From the NCBI GenBank assembly GCA_947493945.1, contig CANLSR010000005.1, positions 186,001 through 250,000 on the forward strand: DNA of 64,000 nt, written 5' to 3'. Origin of the DNA: an uncultured bacterium (GTDB lineage: Bacteria > Bacteroidota > Rhodothermia > Rhodothermales > Rubricoccaceae). Below are positions 34,385 through 43,056 of this stretch, piece after piece. The notes beneath the pieces are model-generated. The model was not told where the DNA came from. It worked only from the letters and a program-made list of their open reading frames with translations, and did no database searches. Positions within the stretch are counted from its first letter, which is position 1. Each line of letters begins with the position of its first letter. A program made the translations under genes and the position numbers.

Positions 34385-35695
34385 ATGTCTCGTCGCCTCC
34401 GTTGGTCAGCCTCCGCGCTCGCCGCCCTTCTCCTCGTCCCCATGAGCGTCTCCGCCCAAGACACGCCCCTGTCCGCCCGCGAGAGCGACCCCGTCGCGAT
34501 GGGCTGGATGCAGGGCACGCCGCCGCCGCCGGCCAAGCGCTTGAGCGCGGCCGACCGGTCGTTCTTCGAGTTCCCGGCCCTCCGCTACAGCGTGGCCCAC
34601 ATGCGCCAGTTCCTCCCGACGGTCAACGTATCGCGCGGGGTGGGGGCGCCGGTCCCGTTCGAGACCGAGCTCCGGGGCGGCATCGACGGCGTCACGTTCA
34701 CGCCGTGGGGCGCGGAGGAGCCGATGACGTGGGAGGAGTCGCTGTGGGCGAACTACACCGACGGCATCCTGGTGCTCCACCGCGGCCGGATCGTCTACGA
34801 GCGCTACTTCGGGGCCCTCGCGCCGACGGGCCAGCACGCCGCCATGTCGGTGACGAAGTCGCTGACCGGCGTGCTGGCGGCGACGCTGGCCGCCGAGGGC
34901 ACGCTGGACCCGAGCAAGCCGGTGACCGACTACGTCCCTGAGCTAGAGGACTCGGCGTTCGGCAACGTCACCGTCCGCCAGGTGATGGACATGACGACGA
35001 ACCTGGACTACAGCGAGGACTACGCCGACCCCGACGCTGAGATCTGGGAGTACGCTCAGGCCTCGGACTCGTGGGCGGCCGGCGGCGACGGGCCGGTGGG
35101 CACGCTGGCCTACCTCCAGACGATCCAGGCCGCCGGCCCGCCCGGCCAGGCGTTCGCCTACCAGACGCCCAACGCCGACGTCTTGGGCTGGATCGTCGCC
35201 CGCGCCTCGGGCCTGGCGCTGAACGAGTTGCTGGCGGACCGCGTCTGGAGCCGCCTCGGGATGGAGCAGTCGGGCTACTACCAGGTCGACGCCGTCGGGA
35301 CGCCGTCGGCGGGCGGCGGGTTTAGCGGCGGGCTCCGCGACATGGGGCGCTTGGGCGAGATGATCCGCCAGCAGGGCGAGTGGCAGGGCGAGCAGGTCCT
35401 GCCGCGCGAGGCCATCGCCGACATCCGGCGGGGCGGGAGCGTCGAGGACTTTGCCCGCTCGGACCACCCGGCGCTGGAGGGCTGGTCGTACCGCGACCTG
35501 TGGTGGATCACGAACAACGCGAACGGCGCGTTCGCGGCGCGCGGCGTCCACGGGCAGACGATCTACGTCGACCCGGCGGCCGAGATGACCATCGTCCGGT
35601 TCGCCTCGCACCCCGTCGCCGCCAACGCGGCCAACGACCCCACGTCGCTCCCGGCCTACCAGGCCGTCGCCGACTACCTCACGAACCAGGACTGA
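34385..35695 (+). CDS. Secreted serine hydrolase of the beta-lactamase/NylB family
   Basis: The 436-residue protein has a signal peptide ending SVSAQ. Class C-like active-site motifs are SVTK (Ser155-Lys158) and Tyr259 in YQTPNADVL, with the C-terminal HGQTIYVDP block. The order matches 6-aminohexanoate-dimer hydrolase (NylB)-like esterases and DD-peptidase relatives, which include many poorly characterised esterases. It probably hydrolyses an ester or amide in the periplasm, substrate unknown. The next gene starts one base after its stop, so the pair is co-transcribed with the SDR oxidoreductase. Confidence 0.9.
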   Translation: MSRRLRWSASALAALLLVPMSVSAQDTPLSARESDPVAMGWMQGTPPPPAKRLSAADRSFFEFPALRYSVAHMRQFLPTVNVSRGVGAPVPFETELRGGIDGVTFTPWGAEEPMTWEESLWANYTDGILVLHRGRIVYERYFGALAPTGQHAAMSVTKSLTGVLAATLAAEGTLDPSKPVTDYVPELEDSAFGNVTVRQVMDMTTNLDYSEDYADPDAEIWEYAQASDSWAAGGDGPVGTLAYLQTIQAAGPPGQAFAYQTPNADVLGWIVARASGLALNELLADRVWSRLGMEQSGYYQVDAVGTPSAGGGFSGGLRDMGRLGEMIRQQGEWQGEQVLPREAIADIRRGGSVEDFARSDHPALEGWSYRDLWWITNNANGAFAARGVHGQTIYVDPAAEMTIVRFASHPVAANAANDPTSLPAYQAVADYLTNQD

Positions 35696-35696
35696 C

Positions 35697-36470
35697 ATGA
35701 CCCCGAGCCCGCTCTTCGACCTGACCGGCAAGACCGCCATCGTGACCGGCGGCGCCAACGGCATCGGCCGCGCCTCCGCCCGGATGCTGGCCGAGTACGG
35801 CGCCGCCGTCGCGATCGCCGACCTCGACCTGGCCGACGCCCAGGCCGTCGCCGACGAGATCGAGTCCGCCGGCGGCCGCGCGCTGGCGGTCGACTGCGAC
35901 GTGACCGACGACGGCGACCGCCAGCGGCTCGTGGAGCGGACGGTCGAGGCGTTCGGCGGCGTCCACGTCCTGGTCAACAACGCCGGCGGCGGCGGGGCCG
36001 GGCGCGAGAGCCCGGACGACATCTCGGTCGAGCAGTTCGCGGCCGTGTTCGAGCTCAACGTGTTCAGCGCGTGGCGGCTGTCGCAGCTGTGCGCGCCCCA
36101 CATGCGCGAGGCCGGCTACGGCTCGATCGTCAACACGACGTCGATGGCGTCGGTCAACCGGAGCCCGGCGATCAGCGCCTACGCGTCGTCGAAGGCGGCC
36201 CTGAACCACATGACGGCCAACCTCGCGTTCGACTACGGCCCCGAGATCCGGCTCAACGCCGTCGGGCCGGGCGCGACGCGGACCGGCGCGCTGGCGTCGG
36301 TGCTCACGCCCGAGATGGAGCGCACGATGCTGGAGCACACGCCGCTGGAGCGGCTCGGCGAGCCCGAGGACATCGCCGGCGCCGTCCTGTACTTTGCCGC
36401 CCCGGTGTCGTCGTGGGTCAGCGGCCAGACGCTGTTCGTCAACGGCGGCGGCGTCCAGACGCTGGACTAA
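35697..36470 (+). CDS. SDR family NAD(P)-dependent oxidoreductase
   Basis: The 257-residue classical short-chain dehydrogenase has cofactor motif TGGANGIG and an acidic Asp after the second strand (IADLDLAD), suggesting NAD(H) preference. It also has NNAGG, the catalytic Ser region NTTSMAS and YASSK, and a PG motif (VGPGATRTGA). The C-terminal QTLFVNGGGVQ is typical. Similar enzymes include 7-alpha-hydroxysteroid and 3-oxoacyl reductases, but the substrate is unknown. It is coupled to the serine hydrolase, so the hydrolase product might feed this enzyme, although they act in different compartments. Confidence 0.92.
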   Translation: MTPSPLFDLTGKTAIVTGGANGIGRASARMLAEYGAAVAIADLDLADAQAVADEIESAGGRALAVDCDVTDDGDRQRLVERTVEAFGGVHVLVNNAGGGGAGRESPDDISVEQFAAVFELNVFSAWRLSQLCAPHMREAGYGSIVNTTSMASVNRSPAISAYASSKAALNHMTANLAFDYGPEIRLNAVGPGATRTGALASVLTPEMERTMLEHTPLERLGEPEDIAGAVLYFAAPVSSWVSGQTLFVNGGGVQTLD

Positions 36471-36658
36471 GCGCTGGGCGGGCGGCCGGCTCGCCCCGCT
36501 GGCGGCGGCCGTCGCGGAGGGACGGCCGGGCGCCGGAGGCTCCGCGGGGCGGGCAGGTTGGGGCTAGATCCGGTGAATCCGTGGTCCGGGCGGGCAGCGG
36601 GTTGGCGTTCGGAGCGTCAGACGGTCGACCGCCCGTTGCACCCCTGCCGTACCGATCT

Positions 36659-37585
36659 GTGTCTCGCACCACGCCTCACCCGACGCGCCTCCCGCTCTTG
36701 CTGATCGCCCTCGTCGTGTGGGCGGCGTCGGCGTCGGCGCAGAGCGCCTACGACCAGTCGGTGCTCGCCGCGATCCTGGAGCGCCAGGCGCCGCTGCCCG
36801 AGTCTCCGGTCGAGTACACCGTCTGGCACGTCGGCCACGGCTCGGGCAACTCGGTGCTGGCCCGCCACGACCTGTACAAAGCCGTCGGCGAGGGCGACCC
36901 CGAGCGCGGGCGCCAGCGGCTGGCGCTGGCCCAGCTGTTGGGCGGCCCGCCGGCCGAGAGCCTGACCACCGGCGACTCGCTGGTGCTCCCGGCCCGCCCG
37001 GCCGACTTCGACCTGTCGCCGCTCGCCTACGCGCCCTACCCGCGCTGGTGGCCCGGCGCCACCGACATCGACAAGATCGTGGTGGTGGACAAGACGACGC
37101 AGACGTGGGCCGCCTACGCCGACGGCCGGCTGGTCCGCTGGGGGCCGTCCTCGACCGGCGCCGCTGCCACGCCCACGCCGACGGGCCGGTTCACGATGAA
37201 CTGGCGGGCGATGGAGCGCGAGTCGAGCGAGGCGCCGGAGGGCGAGACGTGGCTGATGCGCTACGTCATGAACATCCACAACCTGCGCGGCATCCACCTC
37301 CACCAGTACGACGTGGTGCCGACCGGGGCGCCCCAGGGCCACGGCTGCATCCGGATGGTCACGTCCGACGCGACCTGGCTCTGGGAGTGGTCGAGCGGCT
37401 GGCAGACGAGCGCCGGCGAGGGCGTGCTCGGCGGCCGGCCGACGGCACCGGGCACGATGGTGATCGTGCAGGGGACCGAGCCGACGGCCGCGCCCGAGCG
37501 GTTCGTCCACCGCGCGCACGGGCCGGTGCGGGTGGCCGTGATGCTCCCGCCCGACCCGCTGGCGGTCCCGCGCGGCGACCGATAA
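36659..37585 (+). CDS. L,D-transpeptidase family protein (YkuD domain)
   Basis: The 308-residue protein from GTG 36659 has a signal peptide ending ASASAQ. The N-terminal half includes TVWHVGHGSGNSVLARHDLYKAVG, possibly a LysM-like or targeting segment. The catalytic YkuD domain covers KIVVVDKTTQTWAAYADGRLVRWGPSSTG, the active-site His (IHLHQYDVV) and catalytic Cys in GHGCIRM. The usual S-H-G-C reads G-H-G-C here. Such enzymes form 3-3 crosslinks in peptidoglycan or anchor lipoproteins. The gene is followed 49 nt later by a YeiH-type exporter. Confidence 0.87.
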   Translation: MSRTTPHPTRLPLLLIALVVWAASASAQSAYDQSVLAAILERQAPLPESPVEYTVWHVGHGSGNSVLARHDLYKAVGEGDPERGRQRLALAQLLGGPPAESLTTGDSLVLPARPADFDLSPLAYAPYPRWWPGATDIDKIVVVDKTTQTWAAYADGRLVRWGPSSTGAAATPTPTGRFTMNWRAMERESSEAPEGETWLMRYVMNIHNLRGIHLHQYDVVPTGAPQGHGCIRMVTSDATWLWEWSSGWQTSAGEGVLGGRPTAPGTMVIVQGTEPTAAPERFVHRAHGPVRVAVMLPPDPLAVPRGDR

Positions 37586-37634
37586 GCCCGCAGGTCCACC
37601 CCGCCGAGGCCCACCGCCAGCCGCCGCACGCCCC

Positions 37635-38621
37635 ATGACCCGTCCCGTTTCGCTCCCCGACGCCGCCCCGCCGGCCGACGAGCCGCCGCCGGCGTGGCAC
37701 CGGGCGCTGTTCTTGGCGCTCGCCGCGGCCGCGCTGCTGCCCGTCGTGTCGCCGGCCGTGGCCCTGGGCGCCGGCGCCGTGCTGGGGCTCACGCTGGGCA
37801 ACCCGTTCGAGGCCGTCAGCGCGCGCGTGTCCAAGACGCTCCTCAAGGCGTGCGTGGTCGGGTTGGGGTTCGGGATGTCGCTGCCGGCCGTGCTGGCGGT
37901 GGGCAAGGACGGCGTCGGCGCGACGGCGCTCGGGATCGCGTTCGCGCTTGGGCTGGGGCTGGCGCTGGGGCGGCTGCTCCAGGTCGAGCCGACGACGGGC
38001 GCGCTCATCTCGGGCGGGACGGCCATCTGCGGCGGCTCGGCGATCGCGGCCTTGGGGCCGGCGCTGGGCGCGGGCGCCGAGGCGATGGGCGTGTCGCTCG
38101 CGACCGTCTTCCTGCTCAACGGCGTGGCGCTCTACGTCTTCCCCGCCGTCGGCCACCTGCTCGACCTCAGCCAGCACCAGTTCGCGCTGTGGGCGGCGAT
38201 CGCCATCCACGACACGTCGTCGGTGGTGGGCGCCGCCGCCAGCTACGGCGGCCAAGCGCTGGCGGAGGCGACGGTCCTCAAGCTCACGCGCGCGCTCTGG
38301 ATCGTGCCGCTGGCGCTGGGCGCCGCCGTGTGGCACCGGCGGACGGCCGGCGGCGAGGTCAAGGTCTCGGTCCCGTGGTTTATCGGCCTTTTCGCCCTCG
38401 CCTCGGGCGTCGTGGCGCTCTTCCCGGCCGGCGAGCCGGTCTACGGCCTGCTCGTGGCCCTGGCCAAGCAAGGGCTGGTGCTCACGCTGTTCCTGATCGG
38501 GGCCGGGCTGAGCCGGGCCACGCTCCGCGCCGTCGGCGTGCGCCCTCTGATCCAGGGCGTGCTCTTGTGGATGGCCGTCGCCAGCGCCTCGCTGGCCGCC
38601 ATCCTCGCCTGGGCCTCGTAA
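37635..38621 (+). CDS. YeiH family putative sulfate exporter (UPF0324)
   Basis: The 328-residue integral membrane protein has about ten helices. Family signatures are KTLLKACVVGLGFGMSLPAVL, the conserved GALISGGTAICGGSAIAALGPAL, and AIAIHDTSSVVGAAASYG. E. coli YeiH and relatives are described as putative sulfate exporters, but transport has not been shown for most. The C-terminal half ends in hydrophobic helices without extra domains. It begins 49 nt after the L,D-transpeptidase stop. Confidence 0.92.
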   Translation: MTRPVSLPDAAPPADEPPPAWHRALFLALAAAALLPVVSPAVALGAGAVLGLTLGNPFEAVSARVSKTLLKACVVGLGFGMSLPAVLAVGKDGVGATALGIAFALGLGLALGRLLQVEPTTGALISGGTAICGGSAIAALGPALGAGAEAMGVSLATVFLLNGVALYVFPAVGHLLDLSQHQFALWAAIAIHDTSSVVGAAASYGGQALAEATVLKLTRALWIVPLALGAAVWHRRTAGGEVKVSVPWFIGLFALASGVVALFPAGEPVYGLLVALAKQGLVLTLFLIGAGLSRATLRAVGVRPLIQGVLLWMAVASASLAAILAWAS

Positions 38622-38624
38622 CGC

Positions 38625-38630
38625 TACCTT
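38625..38630 (+). promoter_or_regulatory. Candidate -7 promoter box TACCTT
   Basis: TACCTTCG lies 52 nt before the ATG at 38677, directly after the exporter stop codon. Spacing is longer than in other cases. Confidence 0.4.
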
Positions 38631-38676
38631 CGCCTCAGCCGGAACGAGCGGACCCCCACCCCCGACCCTGCGAGCC

Positions 38677-39630
38677 ATGCGACGGATGCTCCTCGTGGCC
38701 GTCCTGCTGGCGACGCTAGGCAGCGCGCGCTCCCAACCCATGCCCCCACACCGCGACCACGCGCTGCAGGACGCGCTGGAGCAGGCCGCCCGCGGCTTCC
38801 GCGGCGGCGTCGGCGTCTACGTGCGCCACCTGGGCACGGGACAAAGCGCGGCCATCCAGGCCGACAGCCTGTTCCCGACGGCGAGCTTGGTCAAGGTCCC
38901 GATCCTGCTCACCACCTTTGCCCAGATCGAGGACGGCACGCTGGCCTACGACCAGCCGCTCGTCTTCCGCGACTCCCTCCGCCTCGGCTCCCCAGAGCCC
39001 GAGGACCTGCTGGCCTGGTTCCAAGACGGCGCCGAGATCGACCTGAGCGAGCTCGTCCTGCTCATGCTGACCGTCAGCGACAACACGGCGTCGCTCTGGC
39101 TCCAGCAGTTGGTGGGCGGGGCGGTCACCGAGCGGGGCGACTACTGGCGGCGGTGGGGCCGGGGCGGAGTTGCCATCAACGACTGGCTTGAGGCCCACGG
39201 CTTTGCCAAAACGCGCGTCAACTCGGGCGTGCCGGGGCGCAGGGGGGCTTACGAGCGCTACGGCTGGGGCCAGGCGACGCCGGCCGAGATGGCCGAGATG
39301 CTGGTGCGCATCCGCCGCGGAGAGGCCGTCGGCCCGGCCGCCAGCGCCACGATGTACCGGGCGCTCACCCGGAGCTACTGGGACGACGGCGCCCTCTCCC
39401 AGATTCCGCCCACCGTGCAGGCGGCCTCCAAGCAGGGCTGGGTGGACCGGTCCCGCGCCGAGGTCGTCCTGGTCAACGCCCCCCACGGCGACTACGTCTT
39501 CTGCGTGATGACCAAGGACCAGCAGGACGAGAGCGCCCGGCCCGACAACGAGGGCGACGCGCTCACGCGCGCGGTCTCTCGGATCCTGTGGGACCACTTT
39601 GAGCCCGACTCCGACTGGCAGTCCCCGTAG
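38677..39630 (+). CDS. Class A beta-lactamase-fold serine hydrolase
   Basis: The 317-residue secreted protein has a short signal. Active-site motif SLVK falls at residues 70-73 and SDN at 134-136, which coincides with class A beta-lactamase numbering. The third motif reads KQG (252-254) instead of K(T/S)G. I find no ExxLN motif carrying the deacylating Glu166: the corresponding region is VNSGVPGRRGAYERYGW. Without that Glu, efficient beta-lactam hydrolysis is unlikely. It is better regarded as a penicillin-binding or peptidase-like relative, so resistance should not be assumed. Confidence 0.88.
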   Translation: MRRMLLVAVLLATLGSARSQPMPPHRDHALQDALEQAARGFRGGVGVYVRHLGTGQSAAIQADSLFPTASLVKVPILLTTFAQIEDGTLAYDQPLVFRDSLRLGSPEPEDLLAWFQDGAEIDLSELVLLMLTVSDNTASLWLQQLVGGAVTERGDYWRRWGRGGVAINDWLEAHGFAKTRVNSGVPGRRGAYERYGWGQATPAEMAEMLVRIRRGEAVGPAASATMYRALTRSYWDDGALSQIPPTVQAASKQGWVDRSRAEVVLVNAPHGDYVFCVMTKDQQDESARPDNEGDALTRAVSRILWDHFEPDSDWQSP

Positions 39631-40003
39631 AGCGCGGATCCGGCCCGGAGCGACGCGGCCGGACGACGCGGGAAAGCGGCGGGACGACCGCCGGGCCGGT
39701 ACGGGCGGGGAGAGCGGGGCCGGCCCAGCCCGCAGGACGTGCCGAGGCCGTCTGCCGCAACCGCCGGCGCCGCAACTGCCGGCGCCGCGGGCGCCTCACC
39801 TGAATTTGCCGGGAGCGTCGCCCGAACCCCATCGAGGCCGGCTAGACTGCCCTGACGACCGGCGCCCCGCACCCGTCTCGCCGATGCGGGATCCAGGCGG
39901 CCTCGGCCGGTTTGGACACGCGGCCCCCGCGGTTCGGGCCCCACCCGCCGACGTCACAGCCTCGGGCCCGTGCGGCCTCTCACTTCCCGTTCGACCGTCC
40001 CCC
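39631..40003. other. 373-nt gap with short direct repeats
   Basis: Two adjacent copies of CCGCAAC(C/T)GCCGGCG occur at 39755-39769 and 39770-39784. No TAnnTT box or convincing gene is visible. Frames crossing the gap have no recognisable protein features. Confidence 0.45.
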
Positions 40004-40654
40004 ATGCTCACCGCCCTCGACTTTGCCGGCACGTTCGTGTTCGCGGCCTCGGGGGCGCTCCGGGGCGTCCAGCACCGGCTCGACCTGCTGGGCGTCGCCG
40101 TGCTGGCGGTGACGACCGGCGTCGGGGGCGGGCTGATCCGCGACGTGCTGCTGGGGGCCACGCCGCCGGCCGCGCTGGCCGACGAGCGGTACCTCGTGGT
40201 CTGCCTCGCCGGCGCCGCGCTCGCCGCCGCCGCCGCCGAGACGCTCGACCGGCTCCGCCCTGCCGTCCAGCTGGCGGACGCGATCGGGCTGGGCGTGTTC
40301 GCGGCGATGGGCGCCGCGAAAGGCGCGGCGTTCGGGCTCGGCCCCATCGGCATCGTGCTCATGGGCGCGCTGACGGCGACCGGCGGCGGCGTGATCCGGG
40401 ACGTGCTGGTGCGCGAGGTGCCGTCGGTGCTGCGCCAGGGGTTTTACGCGACGGCGGCGCTCGTGGGCGGCGCCATCTACGTGGGGGCCGTGGCCCTCGA
40501 CGCCCGGCCGGCCGCCGGGCTCGCCGCGGCCGCCGGGGTCGCCACCGGCCTCCGCTTGATCGCGATCTGGCGCGGCCTGCGCCTCCCCCGCCCCGCCGAC
40601 GTCCCGCACCCGGCCCCCGGGGACGGCCGCCAGCCGGGCGCGGGCGGCCGCTGA
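40004..40654 (+). CDS. TRIC-type (UPF0126/YadS) membrane channel protein
   Basis: The 216-residue protein consists of two repeats of three transmembrane helices each. Repeat 1 has FAGTFVFAASGALRGVQHRLDLLGVAVLAVTTGVGGGLIRDVLLG and repeat 2 has ADAIGLGVFAAMGAAKGAAFGLGPIGIVLMGALTATGGGVIRDVLV. The conserved GGGxxRD motif appears in both. Prokaryotic TRIC proteins form trimeric cation channels. A Pro/Gly-rich tail follows the last helix. The ATG at 40004 starts directly at the first helix. Confidence 0.92.
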   Translation: MLTALDFAGTFVFAASGALRGVQHRLDLLGVAVLAVTTGVGGGLIRDVLLGATPPAALADERYLVVCLAGAALAAAAAETLDRLRPAVQLADAIGLGVFAAMGAAKGAAFGLGPIGIVLMGALTATGGGVIRDVLVREVPSVLRQGFYATAALVGGAIYVGAVALDARPAAGLAAAAGVATGLRLIAIWRGLRLPRPADVPHPAPGDGRQPGAGGR

Positions 40655-40790
40655 GGAGAAGGGGTGCGAAGGGGCCGAGGCCCGCCGGGCGCCCCCGCCC
40701 TTCCCGACCTTCCGCACCCCACTCTCCCAGCGAGCCCGACCCGCCAGACGTCTCACTGGGCGAGCGCCCGCCCCGAACGACCCCTCCCCG

Positions 40791-42008
40791 ATGTCCCCGA
40801 CCGCTCCCGTCTCGCCCGCCCCCCCGGACGCGCCCTCGCGGCTGCCACAGCGCGGCGTGCTGGTCGTCGGCATCGTGCTGGTGGCGCTCAACCTGCGCCC
40901 GGCGCTGGCCGGCGTCGGGCCGCTGGTGGCCGACGTCCGCACGGCCACGGGCCTGTCGAACGCGGCACTGGGGCTCCTGACCACGCTGCCGCTGCTGGCC
41001 TTCGGCGTCGTCTCGGCGTTCACGCCCGTCGTGACGCGGCGGCTGGGGATCGAGGGCGCCCTGGGCCTGGCGCTGGCGATGATCGGCACCGGCGTGGCGG
41101 TCCGGTCGGCGCCGGCCGTGGCGTTCCTGTTCGCCGGGACGGCCGTGCTGGGCGTCGGGATCGCGCTGGGCAACGTGCTCCTGCCGGCGCTGGTCAAGCG
41201 CGACTTCGCCGACCGCTCCGGGCCGATGACGAGCCTGTACTCGAGCGCGATGGGGCTGGGCGCGACGCTCGCCGCCGGGGCGAGCGTGCCGCTGGCGGCG
41301 GCGCTGGGGTGGCGCGGCTCGCTGGGCGCGTGGGCCGTGCTCGCTGGGCTGGCGCTAGCGGTGTGGGTCCCCCAGATGCGCCGCCGGGTGCTCACGCCGC
41401 CGCGCGGCACGGTGCTGGACTCGCTCCGCGACCTGGGCCGCTCGCGTCTGGCGTGGTCCGTGGCGCTCTACATGGGCCTCCAGTCGCTCGCGTTCTACGT
41501 CGTGCTGGCGTGGCTGCCCGACCTGCTCCAGAGCCGAGGCCTCGACCCGGCCCAGGCCGGGTGGATGCTCGCGCTGTCGCAGGCGGCGGGCATCGCGGGC
41601 TCGGCCGTGGCGCCGCTCTGGGCCGGCCGCTCAGGCGACCAGCGCCGCATCATCTGGGTGCTCGCCGTGCTCGAAGCGGTCGCCCTGGGCGGGCTGCTGA
41701 TGCCGAGCGGCGCCCTGGCCGCCGTCTGGGTCACGCTGCTCGGGTTCGTGCTGGGCGGCGCGTTCGGGCTCTCGCTCCTGTTCCTCGCCATCCGCGCCGA
41801 CACGCCGGAGACCGCCGCCGAGCTGTCCGGCATGGCGCAGTCGGTGGGCTACCTCGTCGCCGCGGTGGGCCCGGCGCTGTTCGGGGCGCTCCACGACGCG
41901 ACGGGCGGCTGGACCGTGCCGCTCCTGTCGCTCGTGGCGGTCCTGCTCGCCAAGGTGGCCGTCGGGCTCCCGGCGGCGCGCGACCGCCAGGTCCGCCGGG
42001 CGCGCTGA
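40791..42008 (+). CDS. MFS transporter, CynX/NimT-like
   Basis: The 405-residue transporter has twelve hydrophobic segments. The family start is GVLVVGIVLVALNLRPALAGVGPLVADVRTATGLSNAALGLLTTLPLLAFG, the CynX/NimT signature with the NLRP motif. Later segments include WLPDLLQSRGLDPAQAGWMLALSQAAGIAGS and a charged loop. Members move small anions such as cyanate or export 2-nitroimidazole, so the substrate here is unknown. A GC-rich stem-loop lies just downstream. Confidence 0.9.
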   Translation: MSPTAPVSPAPPDAPSRLPQRGVLVVGIVLVALNLRPALAGVGPLVADVRTATGLSNAALGLLTTLPLLAFGVVSAFTPVVTRRLGIEGALGLALAMIGTGVAVRSAPAVAFLFAGTAVLGVGIALGNVLLPALVKRDFADRSGPMTSLYSSAMGLGATLAAGASVPLAAALGWRGSLGAWAVLAGLALAVWVPQMRRRVLTPPRGTVLDSLRDLGRSRLAWSVALYMGLQSLAFYVVLAWLPDLLQSRGLDPAQAGWMLALSQAAGIAGSAVAPLWAGRSGDQRRIIWVLAVLEAVALGGLLMPSGALAAVWVTLLGFVLGGAFGLSLLFLAIRADTPETAAELSGMAQSVGYLVAAVGPALFGALHDATGGWTVPLLSLVAVLLAKVAVGLPAARDRQVRRAR

Positions 42009-42028
42009 CCGGGACGGCCGCTGGGGCC

Positions 42029-42049
42029 GCGCCCCGGGGCCCCGGGCGC
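42029..42049 (+). terminator. GC-rich stem-loop after the MFS gene
   Basis: GCGCCCCGGGG pairs with CCCCGGGCGC with one bulge and almost no loop, 20 nt after the MFS stop. It may cruciform or terminate. Confidence 0.4.
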
Positions 42050-42129
42050 GCCGCCCCCGGCCTCCGCCAGCGGGCGGCGGGGGACCCGAGGGCAAACGCC
42101 GCGTTCTCTACCGGCCCTACCGCCTCGCC

Positions 42130-43056
42130 GTGCCCCACAAGCCGATCGCCGTCTACGGCGCCCTCGTCGCCAACCTCGCCATCGCCGCGACCAAGTTCGC
42201 CGCCGCCGCGGTCACGGGCTCGTCGGCGATGCTGTCCGAGGGCATCCACTCCTTGGTGGACACGGCCAACCAGGGGCTCCTGCTCGTCGGCGTGCACCGG
42301 AGCCGGCGGCCGGCCGACGCGCGGCACCCGTTCGGGCACGCCTCGGAGCTCTACGTCTGGGGCCTGTTCGTGGCCGTGGCCCTGTTCGGGATCGGCGGCG
42401 GGCTGGCGTTCTACGAGGGCGTCTCCCACCTCCAGCACCCGTCGCCGGTCGGGTCGCCGGGCTGGAACTACGCCGTGCTGGCGGTCGCCTTCGCGCTGGA
42501 CGGCGGCTCGTGGCTGCTCGCGCTCCGCGAGCTGCGCCGCGCCAACCCCGGCGTGGGGCCGTGGCGGGCCTACCGCGAGAGCGCCGACCCGGCCGTCTAC
42601 ACGGTCTTGGCCGAGGACACCGCCGACCTGGTGGGCATCCTGCTCGCGGCGGCCGGCATCGCGCTGGGCCACGCGACGGGCGACCCGATGTGGGACGGGC
42701 TGGCCTCCATCGCCATCGGCCTGCTGCTGGCGGGCATCTCGCTCGGGCTGGCGCGGACCGGCCGCAGCCTGCTGACCGGCCGCTCGGCCTCGGCCGAGAT
42801 CGTCGAGGGCGTGCGCCAGCTGGCCGAGGCCGACCCGGCCGTCGAGCGCGCCGCGGTCCCGCTCACGATGCAGCTCGGGCCGGGCGACGTGCTGGTCAAC
42901 GTCGAGCTCGTGTTCCACGACGGCCTGTCGGCAGGCGACGTCGCCGAGGCCAGCGTGCGCATCGAGGCGGCCGCCCGGGACGCCTTCCCCGTCGTCAGCC
43001 GCGTGTTTACCGAGGCCGCGCCGCGCCGCGCGCCCTTATCCTCCCCCGACCCATGA
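42130..43056 (+). CDS. Cation diffusion facilitator (CDF) metal transporter
   Basis: The 308-residue protein starts at GTG 42130. It has six transmembrane helices and a C-terminal cytoplasmic ferredoxin-like domain. Metal-site motifs are HSLVDTAN in helix 2 and EDTADLVG in helix 5, the HxxxD/DxxxD pairs of zinc/manganese-type CDF exporters, with E/D in place of one His. It would extrude divalent metals by proton antiport. The stop overlaps the next ATG (ATGA), so it is translationally coupled to a ZIP-like membrane protein. Confidence 0.92.
   Translation: MPHKPIAVYGALVANLAIAATKFAAAAVTGSSAMLSEGIHSLVDTANQGLLLVGVHRSRRPADARHPFGHASELYVWGLFVAVALFGIGGGLAFYEGVSHLQHPSPVGSPGWNYAVLAVAFALDGGSWLLALRELRRANPGVGPWRAYRESADPAVYTVLAEDTADLVGILLAAAGIALGHATGDPMWDGLASIAIGLLLAGISLGLARTGRSLLTGRSASAEIVEGVRQLAEADPAVERAAVPLTMQLGPGDVLVNVELVFHDGLSAGDVAEASVRIEAAARDAFPVVSRVFTEAAPRRAPLSSPDP

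Noticed and set aside
38677-39630. Call as an antibiotic-resistance class A beta-lactamase
   Set aside because: Glu166 and KTG are missing, so a resistance role is not supported.
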